Assembly (NCBI GenBank): GCA_023846275.1
Contig: CM043865.1
Location: forward strand, 33,990,412-34,054,411
Origin: Vanilla planifolia
Taxonomy: Eukaryota > Streptophyta > Magnoliopsida > Asparagales > Orchidaceae
DNA length: 64,000 nt
Reading direction: 5' to 3'
Part shown: positions 37,361 to 47,500 of the stretch, one piece after another
Layout of the letters: every line of letters starts with the position of its first letter
Position numbering within the stretch: position 1 is the first letter of the stretch
The notes under the pieces: model-generated
The model's database searches: none
What the model saw: the letters and a program-made list of their open reading frames with translations, nothing else
Told to the model about the DNA's origin: nothing
Made by a program: the position numbers and the translations under genes

Positions 37361-38929
37361 GTGATTGCCGTCGTGCTTTGCAAACGATCGAACTATATGG
37401 TGGCATCTCAAAGGCTCTGCACCAAGTCCTCTTCGTCATCCTCACTGCCATGGATTTCCCCTCTTCAATTCGTTAAGCCTACGTCCCCCCCTCCTTCTCT
37501 CCCACCGTTTCCGGAGGCAGAAGAACTGCCTGCCGGCCGCCGCCGCTCCCGCTTCATTACACATGCCGACGCCGTTCGCCTCATCACCCGGCAATCGGAC
37601 CCCCAACGCTCCCTGGACCTCTTCAACTCCGTCGCCACCCAGCCAGGCTTCTCCCACAACCACTCCACGTATGCCGCCCTACTACTCCGACTAACCCGCG
37701 CCCGCCTTTTCTCGGCCGTTGACGCCATACTTCACCGTGCAGCCTCCGAACCCTGCCGCTTCCATGAATCCCTCCTAATCTCACTCATGCCTCTCTTCTC
37801 CCGTTTCTCTCTCCACGAAAAAACTGTGGAAGTTTTCCACCTAATTTTCCCCATCACTCGCACTAAACCATCTCCTAGAGCTTTAAGCACATGTGTCAAC
37901 CTTCTAGTCGAAGCCGGGCGCCTTGATCTCGTAGAAAAGCTCCTGTTTGATGTTAGAACTAAACTTAAGCTGGAACTTAATGCTTGTACTCTTAATATCA
38001 TCGTCAAGCACCATTGTCGTTCAGGCGCAATCGACTTGGCCTTCCAATTATTCCATCAGATGCGGGCATCGAAATCCTCGAAGCCTACTTTGATCACGTA
38101 CTCAACGCTGATAGGTGGACTCTGTTCCGAGGGTCGTCTCAAGGATGCCTTTCAGCTGTTCGAGGATATGATCGAGAAGGACCACATCATACCTGATCCG
38201 CTGACTTACAACTTGTTGATTGATGGGTTTTGCCGGCATGGAAGCGTGGAAAAGGCAAGGATGATATTTAGCTTCATGAGGAACAATGGGTGTGAGCCAA
38301 ACATTTATAACTACTCTACGTTAATGAACGGTTTCTGCAGGGAAGGTAAGCTTGAGGAGGCTGAAGAGGTGTTCAATGAAATCCAAAAGGCTGGGTTGGA
38401 GATTGACGTTGTGTGCTACACGACTTTGGTAAGTTGTCTTTGTAGGTCTGGGCGAGTGAACGAAGGGATCCAACTAGCTATGCAGATGAGAGACAGTGGA
38501 TGTAAACCTGATTCAGTTACATACAATGTCTTGATTCAAGGACTATGTCGTGGTGGAAGAATTGGAGAGGCAATGAGCATGCTTGAGGGTTTGCCACGTG
38601 AAGGTGCTCACCTTAATGTTGCAAGCTATAGGATAGTGATGAATTGTATTCTTGAAGTTCCTGAGGTTGATAAGGCAGTTGGTTTGTTGGGGTTGATGCT
38701 TGGGAGAGGGGTTCTACCTCACTATGCAGCTTCAAACAAGTTGTTGATCCTGCTTTGTGTTGCAGAAAGAATGTCAGATGCCAAAACTGCATTGTTTGGG
38801 CTAATGGAAATGGGGTTTTTGCCCGAGACTGCAACATGGTCTGCACTTTCTGAGTCCGTATGCAGAGAGAGGAAACTTACGAAGGCATTTGAGTTGCTTG
38901 ATGAATTGCTTCCACAAACCCTAGAGTAG
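37361..38929 (+). CDS. P-class pentatricopeptide repeat protein, At5g18475-like
   Basis: This is an intronless gene of 522 codons, as is usual for plant PPR genes. Tandem 35-residue helical repeats of the P class cover about residue 195 to the end, e.g. TYNLLIDGFCRHGSVEKA, NYSTLMNGFCREGKLEEA, TYNVLIQGLCRGGRIGEA, about nine in all, with weaker ones before. Sequence and layout follow Arabidopsis At5g18475 from the WISPLQFVKP region near the N terminus to FELLDELL at the end. PPR proteins bind organelle RNA; the serine- and arginine-bearing N terminus (LCTKSSSSSS) suggests import into mitochondria or plastids, but the target RNA is unknown. No editing (E/DYW) domain is present. An in-frame ATG at 37397 (MVASQRL) is an equally plausible start. 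The 5' third is strongly GC-rich and the 3' third AT-richer. Confidence 0.95.
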   Translation: MIAVVLCKRSNYMVASQRLCTKSSSSSSLPWISPLQFVKPTSPPPSLPPFPEAEELPAGRRRSRFITHADAVRLITRQSDPQRSLDLFNSVATQPGFSHNHSTYAALLLRLTRARLFSAVDAILHRAASEPCRFHESLLISLMPLFSRFSLHEKTVEVFHLIFPITRTKPSPRALSTCVNLLVEAGRLDLVEKLLFDVRTKLKLELNACTLNIIVKHHCRSGAIDLAFQLFHQMRASKSSKPTLITYSTLIGGLCSEGRLKDAFQLFEDMIEKDHIIPDPLTYNLLIDGFCRHGSVEKARMIFSFMRNNGCEPNIYNYSTLMNGFCREGKLEEAEEVFNEIQKAGLEIDVVCYTTLVSCLCRSGRVNEGIQLAMQMRDSGCKPDSVTYNVLIQGLCRGGRIGEAMSMLEGLPREGAHLNVASYRIVMNCILEVPEVDKAVGLLGLMLGRGVLPHYAASNKLLILLCVAERMSDAKTALFGLMEMGFLPETATWSALSESVCRERKLTKAFELLDELLPQTLE

Positions 38930-39569
38930 AGTGAGGTGGAACAATTGTAAAGGTTTTGTTTCCTTTCCAATTCTACAGGATGTTAAAAAAAATAGTCAGT
39001 GCATTTTTTTTATCAATGAGGAAATGAAGATAGAAAAATGGCCTTCTACGGTTTTGCTTTTGATTATGGTGCAAGGTTAGCCCCCTAATGAATTTATGAT
39101 ATGTGGATTGGAATACTGATATCGAGATTATTGCTGTGGTTTACATATTCTTGAAAAGAAAAGAGTTTAGAGTTAACTTCAAGCCATTTATCAACTTGAT
39201 ATGAATTTTTAAAATTTGCATGGATGACCTTTACATGGTATTAGATTTGTTGATCGTATGCAACATGCGTTATGCCAATTAAAATATGTAAGTTTCTACC
39301 CAAATTTGTTGTCAAGATATTTAGTTTTTGAGATCTACTTGAAGCTAAAATTCATTTTGCCTTTTCTGATAGGATGTCATTATTCATACCTTTTAGAATA
39401 AAATTCAGTTTGTTAATGTTGTGATATGGTGAAATGAATATGGCATTGTATTTGTATTCTAATTTTTCAAATATTATCTTGGGAATTTTCAAAAGTATCT
39501 ATTAGTTGCATCAATTGACTAAGGATTTTTGTGTGGAAGTAATTGATTAAAAAATTAAATTCATAATAT
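38930..39569. other. Intergenic region between the PPR gene and the copia element
   Basis: The 3' untranslated region of the PPR gene is expected in the first 200-300 bp. The remainder is AT-rich with no recognised feature. Confidence 0.5.
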
Positions 39570-39574
39570 GTTAT

Positions 39575-39957
39575 TATTATGAAATCGGAGCAAATTAATA
39601 TTGCAGACCAATTCTAAATGACAAATTTTTATGTGAAAAACCAAAACAAGAAAAATCATGAGAGAGCGTGAGCAAAAGGTTTTATTATAATTGAGGATTA
39701 TAAGAGGGTTTTGGAAGAGAAAAAAATTATCCTTAAAACTGTCAAAAAATGACTATTAAACCTTAAGCCAAAATAGCATATATATAGATAAGTTTAGGAC
39801 AAAATATTAATTAAGTGAAATTACATATATGCTCACATAACATTCTTTCCTTTATTTCTTCCAATGATGGTTATCCTATCCATCGTTTTTTATTGCATAT
39901 TTTAGGATATAATTTATTTTCAATTTTCAAAGTTCATAATTCATGATAATATTAACA
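39575..39957 (-). repeat. 3' LTR of the copia element
   Basis: It aligns with 43973-44348. On the plus strand it starts TATTATGAAATCGG (the canonical TG is mutated to TA) and ends ATATTAACA. The minus-strand sequence just before it (about 39958-39975, AAGTCTAGGTGTCGATTT) is in the polypurine-tract position but is strongly eroded. Confidence 0.88.
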
Positions 39958-40029
39958 AATCGACACCTAGACTTGAATTTTCTCATGAATTAAAGTCAAC
40001 TGAAGCAAGCTAGACTCGCCAAAATGTGT

Positions 40030-43000
40030 CTCCATGAATCACATGACATTAACCAAGTCTAAACAAAGTTTGAACTTGGTTATTGGATGTGCTTTTGTTA
40101 TCATGTTTGTGGGGTTCTTCATAGTGCTGATTTTCTGAATAGCTATATCTCCAGTCTCAATCTTTTCACGAGTAAAGTAGTACTTGATATTAATATGTTT
40201 TATTCTCTTATGAAATATATGGTCCTTAGACAAGCATATAGCACTCTGTCACAAAATATGGTGATTGCTCTACAAATCCTACTCAGCTTTCGAAATAGAC
40301 ATCGTAGTTAGATAGCTTCTTTCACAGCATCAGTGATTGCCATATATTGTGTCTCTATAGTGGACAGTGCAATTGTATTTTGCAAAACTGATATCCAATT
40401 AACAACACAACTCCCAAGAGTGAAAACATATCCTATGAGGGACTTTTTATCATAGTCACCTTCATAGTGTGAGTCAATATAACTTTTCAGTCATGAAAGG
40501 TTTTCTTCAAAATATAGACAAGTGTCAATAATGTTATATAAGTATCTCAAAATCTACTTAACCTTTCAGTATTATTTGTCTGGATTAGCCATGTACCTAC
40601 TGACTACATTAATAATATGTGTCAAATTAATACAAGTGCAAACTATCGCATGCATCAAACTACCAACAACATTTATATAAGAAATATGTTGTATGTATTC
40701 TGTCTCTTCTTTAGTGTTTGGACACAGATTTCTAGACAACTTGAAATGAGTGGCTAAAGGTGTAAAAATAGGTGTAGCTTCTTTCATCCCAAATCTTTGA
40801 AGAACCTTTCTAATATAGTCGTTTTGAGATAAAAGTCTCTTTTCCTTCCTATCTCTCATGATCTCCATCCTAAGTATCTTTCTTATTGTCCTTAAGTCTT
40901 TTATGTCAAACTCCAGTTTGAGAAATATTTTTAAGCTCTCTACATGAGTCTTGCGCTTTACTATAATAAACATGTTAATCACATAGAACAATAAGTATAA
41001 GAAAGATTCATTTGCAAGTTTCTTCAAATATACACAACTATCAAAATTGCTCTTACAAAACTAATAAGGTAGCATGAAAGAATCAAACATTTTATACCAC
41101 TGTCTAGGAGACTTTCAAACTATACAAAGACTTATTTAATCTATACATATAGTATTCTTTACTCTCACAACAAAACTTTTAGGTTGTTTCATATATATCT
41201 CTTTTAAGTTTTCATGTAAGAAAACAGCCTTGACATCTAGTTGCTCCAACTCTAAATTATTCACAACTAAACCAAACAAAATTCTAATAGATATGTGTTT
41301 TACCATAGGTACAAAGATAATAGTAAAATCAATTTTTTTAACCTGGCTGTATCCCTTGGTTATAAGCTTGGCCTTGAACTTGTCTTCCTTAATAATTGGA
41401 GTACCAGATGTTTTCTTGAGCACCCATTTATATTTAATGACTTTCTTACTAGCTGAAAACTTTGTCAAATCTTAAGTTTTGTTCTCATGTAAGGACTTGA
41501 TCTCTTCTTGTATAGCTAATAACCAATATTTTGAGTTTTTATTAGTTGTCTTTGAATAAGTACAAAGCTCACTACTCAAACTCGTGTCTTGAGCCACAGA
41601 CAAAGCATATGCAACCAAATTAGTATTTGTATCTCTTTGGAGATTTGATCACCCTTCTTTCTCGATTCCTTTCAATATTATATGATTGTCCTTCTTGTTG
41701 GGTCTGATCATCTTCAACAACCTATGTATCTTCTAGTAAGTCATCTGAATGAATCTCAATTTCTACACTATCTAGACTATTACTCGCAGCATATTCACGA
41801 ACAACAACAAATTATTTAGAAGCATTTAAAATAGACTCTTCATCAAACACATCTCTACTAATTATTAATTTAGATTCAAAAGGATACCAAAATCTATAAC
41901 CTTTTGTTCCTCCTCGAACATAACCAAGAAAGGCACATTTCTTGAACCTAGGGTTCAATTTCCCTTCTCTATAATGAGAATAAGCAACATAACAAAAAAA
42001 CCTTTAATTGAGAATAGTCAAAAGATTTACCTGACCAAATCTCTTTAGACGTCTTCATGTTTAGGGCTGTGTGAGGTCAAATATTGGTCAGATGATAGGC
42101 TATGAAACATGTTTATGTCTAGATTGTCTTTGAAAGACCTGTAATAAACATGCATCTGGCCTTCTCTAAAATGGTTCGATTATATCTTTCAGAGATACGA
42201 TTTTGTTGAGGAGTTCTTGTACAAGTCATGTGTTTAACTATGCTTTCTTTTCTACAAAATTCATTGAATTCATGACAACAAAAATTCTAACTCATTATTA
42301 GTTTGAAAATGTTTTATGACTTTTTTTATTTGTTTCTTAATAAGTGCCTTTCATTGGACAACTCTGAAAAACAACAGATTTTTCTTTCAAGAAGAAATCT
42401 CATATCTTTCTGGAGTAATCATAAATGAAAGTCAGCATATATCTGGCATCGGCTTAATGGCTGCTGAGATGGATCCCATAAATCTGAATGAACATAATCT
42501 AAAGTCCTTTTGGTTCTGTGTTGTCCAGGACTGAAAATTGTTTTTCTATATTTACTCATAATACACTGCTCATAAAACTCTAGCTTTCGTATCATATCTC
42601 CAAATAAGAGGTCTCTTTTGCTTAGTTTAATCAGATCTTTCTCACTTATGTGTCTCAGTCGCATATGCCATAGTCTTATAATGTTAGAATCTAATATAGA
42701 TGATACTATTACTGCTCTTGTTATGATAGATCCTTCAAAAATGTATAATCTATTGTTGGCTTTTTTCTCTTTCATTATCACTAGAGAATTATGAACAACT
42801 CTTATAGCTCCACTTTCTTCGATGTATCAGTAACCTTTACTATCAAGTGTACTAAGAGAAATAAGATTTCTCTTTAGGTTTGGAATGTGTCTGACCTCAT
42901 CAAGTGTATGAACAGATCCATCAAACATTTTGATCCTGACAGTTCTAATACCAGCAACCATGCATGATGTGTCGTTGCCTATAAGCACAATTCCATTCGT

Positions 43001-43900
43001 AACAGGCTCATAGGTGGCGAACTAATCCCTGTTTGGTGTCATGTGAAAAGAGCAAGTTGAATCCATAATCTTTTCTAAACTTGAGGAATTTTCTAAATCT
43101 AATATAAGCATGATGTCTCCAATACATTCTTCCTTATTAACTATGCTGACTTCTCTTGATTTTTTAGATCTATGATTATCTTTCTCAAATTCTTTTTTCT
43201 TTTCAGTTTAAAGTAGTCTGTTTTTATGTGACTCTCCTTGTAGTAGTTGCAAATCAAATTTTTGTGTTTAGACTTTGATCTTTCTTTTTTCTTTGCATCA
43301 GAAAATTCTCTTTGCTTTAACCATTCTCTAACAATCAAACCTTGTCCTTGTGATTCAGAAGTTGAAGGATCTCTGTTAAGCATTGTTTTTGACAACAAGG
43401 CCTGTGAAATGTCCTCAAGAGAAATTGAATTTTGACCATAAAGCATTGAGTTCTTAAGATTGGTATACGAAGATGACAGAGAACACAATAGAAGTAGAAC
43501 AAGGTCTTCATCATCATACTTAACTTTAAGCATCGCCAGATCTGTAATAATTCTTTTAAATTTATCCAAATGAGACTTAGTATTTTTGTCTTTAGTGAGA
43601 TGGTACGTGTACAAACGTTGCTTCAGAAGGATTTTGTTTGGTAAAATGTCATATAAAGAGTCTCCAATCTAAGCCACAAAGCCCACCCGTCTTTTTCTTT
43701 AGACAATCTTGCAAAATCTCATTTGACAAGTGTAACTGGATCTGGGTTTTTGTTTTCCGATCTTTCCTCTCCTTCTCCTCTGCTGTTATGGTTGATGATA
43801 TCTTCTCCATTCCTAGAAGAGCATTGTCTAGATCTAACTGTACCAAAATTGCTTACATCTTAACTTGTCATAGAGTAAACATGTACTTTGTTTTAACTTT
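40030..43900 (-). pseudogene. Copia gag-pol remnant
   Basis: The reading frame is broken by many stops and shifts. Order on the minus strand: gag (about 43900-43141, with FKRIITDLAMLKVKYDDEDL and a knuckle in which cysteines are replaced, CNYYKESH); protease and spacer (about 43100-42830); GAG-pre-integrase zinc region (42781-42419, LWHMRLRHIS, HSDLW); eroded integrase core (about 42400-41880); reverse transcriptase (41468-41136, KYKWVLKKTSGTP, FKAKLITKGYSQ, LEQLDVKAVFLH); the distal reverse transcriptase (about 41027-40572); and RNase H to about 40039 (HINIKYYFTREKI). The catalytic YVDDM box is lost or changed. No active product is possible. Confidence 0.88.
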
Positions 43901-43957
43901 TCAATGTTGTTCTTCATGGTTGTCATTTACAGAAAATTTGATAAATCAACGAACGTG

Positions 43958-43969
43958 GCCATGATACCA
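43958..43969 (-). other. Primer binding site of the copia element
   Basis: The minus strand reads TGGTATCATGGC, matching the plant initiator-methionine tRNA complement TGGTATCAGAGC at 10 of 12 positions. It sits 3 bp inside the 5' LTR, as expected for copia elements. Confidence 0.85.
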
Positions 43970-43972
43970 ATT

Positions 43973-44348
43973 TGTTACGAAATCAGATCAAATAAATCTT
44001 ACAGACAAATTTAAATGACAGAGATTTACGTGGAAAACCTAAATGGAAAGAACAATGGGAGAGCGCGAGTAAAGAAATTTACTATAATTGAGGCTTAAAA
44101 GAGAGTTTTGGAGGATAAAGAAAACTGCTTTTAAAATGGCTAAAAAACAACTACTAAATCTTAAGCCAACATAGCATATGTATAGATGGATTTAAGACAA
44201 AACGTTAAAGAAGTGAATAATAAATATGCCCACATAATATCCCCTCTATTTCTAATGATAGTTATCCTATCCATCGTATTTTATTGCATATTTTAATATG
44301 TACTTCATTTTCAATTTTTGAAGTTCAGAATTTAATACAATATCAACA
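43973..44348 (-). repeat. 5' LTR of the copia element
   Basis: On the plus strand it begins TGTTACGAAATCAG and ends AATATCAACA. It pairs with the LTR at 39575-39957 and is followed by the GTTAT target duplication at 44349. Confidence 0.9.
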
Positions 44349-44559
44349 GTTATCTTGTGGAATGTAAATTAAAAGAGATCACCCATTCTATGTAGTAGCT
44401 TGTGATGTAAAGGTTGGACCTTTGTATTATGCAAATCGATTATGTAACTAGTTTGAAGTGAAGCTATTGATAAAGATAAGATATAGCATATGCAACTTAT
44501 TATTATTTCAATATCTACCTTTCTTTTTGTCATTTTTATTTTTTCTCAAAGCTTTAGAA

Positions 44560-47500
44560 AATTGTGGCCAAAATCTTGCTTATCTGGTTTAAAAGTAGTT
44601 CTTAGAGTTTATAAAAGCATTTTTTTTTCAAATTTTTTCTGCATGTCTTCACTAGACCTATTAATCTTGTTATGAACATTTGTATTGTCTTAACCATGAA
44701 GTTTTGTTCTTTAGAAAGTTTCTGGTCATCAATCAATTGTGTGTTAAGATACATGTTATTCTGGAATTTTTAGCTAATTTGTGAATGTTGACGCTATCAA
44801 ATTTGTAGTAAATGTCTCTAAAATTCTAAGATTGGCTATTGGGACATTGAATAGAGAAGAAAATATTAAATATGTTCATTTGTGTATTGGGACACTTATA
44901 ATCTTTCAAAAACTGTTTCATTCAAGCTTTGAGAGTATATGAACACAATGGGTTTTGAGTAACCTTTTTTTAAGTTACTATGAAATGCTATCTTTTGAAG
45001 TTATGTTAGAAAATGCAAATATTTTAACCATTTCTTACTAAATATTTTATTTATTTGTTTAGTGGCTTGTAGAAGTATGCTTGTAGCAATCAATCATATT
45101 TTGGAAGACAGCTTCCAGCCCACTCCACATGGTGAAAATTATGAGCTGGTTCAGAATTTGGCCATCCTAAGTCCTGTTATCTTAAAGCAATTAGACCATT
45201 GACAAGTTGGAATCATATGGAATGTATAAATTAGAAGGGACCCTTACCTCATTGAGTAAAGGGATAAAGCTACTGCTATATGCGGTTTGAATTGGAATCA
45301 TGTAGAGACATGGAACCATCTATCAACAAATTTTGTTGTGTTGGGCAATCCATCACCAGGTTTGTCAATCTCTTGTATTGTTGCAAAATTATGGTGTATG
45401 ACTGTATTTCATTTGCATCTGATCTAAAAACAAATAAAACATGGTTGTGTCAGTATAAGTTTCTTGATTTTAAATAGGAAAATTTTCCTCCATTAAGAAA
45501 AGTATCAACAAAATTTGAAGCAATGACAAATTTCTCATTTATCCTATCTATTTGAAATTTTAATGGAGGTCACCTTGAAGAACTAGTCTAGTATTCATTA
45601 TGAGTTTGGATCTTATCAATTGGAAGGGAGATTCAGAATTAGTCAAATCCAAAGGAGCTAGCTGGTTGATGAAGGAGATGATGAAGATAATTGGAACTTT
45701 GCATTATCATTAATTAACCAATTGAAGCTATTTAAGGTCAAAGTGAGGATTTATATGTTGACATTTGATAGAGAAGCTAATTCTAAGAAGCTAGATATTG
45801 CATAAAGCAATTGAAAACATTAGCAAATTCAATGAGATGATCAAAGAAGAATTTTATCCTATGTAATATTTTGCAGAGCTATGAAGGAAATGATGATGCC
45901 TTCAACATTGTCAAGGTTGTCTGTTCAAGAATGTTCTAAATTTTGAATACAAGTTATATAATTATATATAAATTTTGTTAGATGAGATGTAAAATGTAAT
46001 AAAGTTTACAAATAAGGTTATATTACCTTCAAGCTTCTGAACACATTTTTTTGTTGACATCTAGAATTTGATTTAGGTAAACACTCTTGTCATAATCATT
46101 GAAGAGATGAATAAAAGTTGGTGAAAAAATATACTCATGATATTAAGGAGAAAATTTAAATAATGGTATAAAGAAGTGAGAAGAAAAAAGGACACATTGA
46201 TAGGACAAGGTAGTTGTCACTTTAGTTGTAGATTCAAGTTCTTTCTCGTTTGGAAAGTTTTGTGACTATTGTTAGATTGAAGGTCACACTTGAGACAAAT
46301 ATTGAAAAGTTCATCTATGACTTTTTTCTTAAAAAACTCAAGAATGATAAAGGAAAAAAGAGTGATGATAGTACCAAGGATGAATAGATGTTTGAGACAA
46401 TCCCAAAAGTCGATGATAGCTTTTATTGCATTGTGAAATCAAAAGACTAATTGAGAAATCTCATGTTGAAGATAATAAAAAAGAATTATTCATTGTGAGA
46501 ATTCAAGTAAAAAAATAGGTGATAAACACTATAATTGATGTTGAAAGTTAAAAAACTATATTTTTGATATAAAATAAGTCTAATTGATGACCACATCTCA
46601 TCTTGAACCCTATTTTGTTGGGTTGAATTTAGAAGGATTTGAAAGCTCAAATAGAGTTGCATATTAGATTGAAATTTCTTATCACTTATGAGTGCATTAA
46701 TGAAGCATTTTTAAAGTTGTCACTATTGACAGATATCAACTCATTTTAGCTTGTCCATGTCTTTGCGTCCAAAATGCGATATATTATCAATGTGCTCAAT
46801 AGTATCAATTGACAAAGGATGGTAAGAAGTATATTTTGAATCAAGATTTATGGAAGCAACAAGTAAATGTTGAAGTCATTGTTGACTCATTAATACATTC
46901 TAAGCTATGTATTATTACTCATTTAACTCAAGAAAATTCGATAGGGGTATCATTAAGACCACTGAAGTAAGCAGACTACTCTAAGACTTAATTAATGCAT
47001 ATTTTGACTTATTCGAGGTACAAAGGCTACCATTAAGAAGAGTTATAAGTTTGAGATCAATGACAGATGCTACATTACCTATTCTTGGGATGTGTTAACA
47101 CTTTATTGTGGAGAATGAGGAGATTAGAATGTATGCAAGAGAGTTGCTCGAGATTAGAGCTTTGAAACTAAGCAATTCTCTAAGTTGTTCTCCAGTTGTG
47201 ATGATGCCAAATAAAAATGCTGCATGGCATATGTGCATGGAATATAGAGCACTTAACAAAACTAGCATTATGAATTTATATCCTTTACTTTTGCTTAGCT
47301 ATACTAAATTTTTCTTCAATCCCAATTTAAAGTTTTGATATTAATAAGTACAATTTAAAGTTTAGATTCTACAATGTACCGACTATATTCTTGAGGGTGA
47401 TGAATGATATTGTAAGAGAATAAATTCAGAAGTTTGTGATAATGTGTCTCAATGATGTACTTGTTTTTGGTTGAAATATATGAGAATACCTCAAGTATGC

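Larger units (their letters stand above)
39575..44348 (-). mobile_element. Full-length decayed Ty1/copia retrotransposon with GTTAT duplication
   Basis: The element is 4,774 bp and transcribed on the minus strand. Flanking 5 bp repeats GTTAT occur at 39570-39574 and 44349-44353. LTRs lie at both ends, with a primer binding site next to the right LTR. Gag, protease, integrase, reverse transcriptase and RNase H remnants follow in copia order (integrase before reverse transcriptase). The motifs LWHMRLRHISEKDLIKLSKR and RTKRTLDYVHSDLW suggest the Tork/Tnt1-like lineage. By eye the LTRs are only about four-fifths identical, so the insertion is old and the element is inactive. Confidence 0.92.

Noticed and set aside
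37365-37728. Overlapping frames on both strands at the GC-rich start of the PPR gene
   Set aside because: High GC removes stop codons from all frames; only the PPR frame shows a family match.
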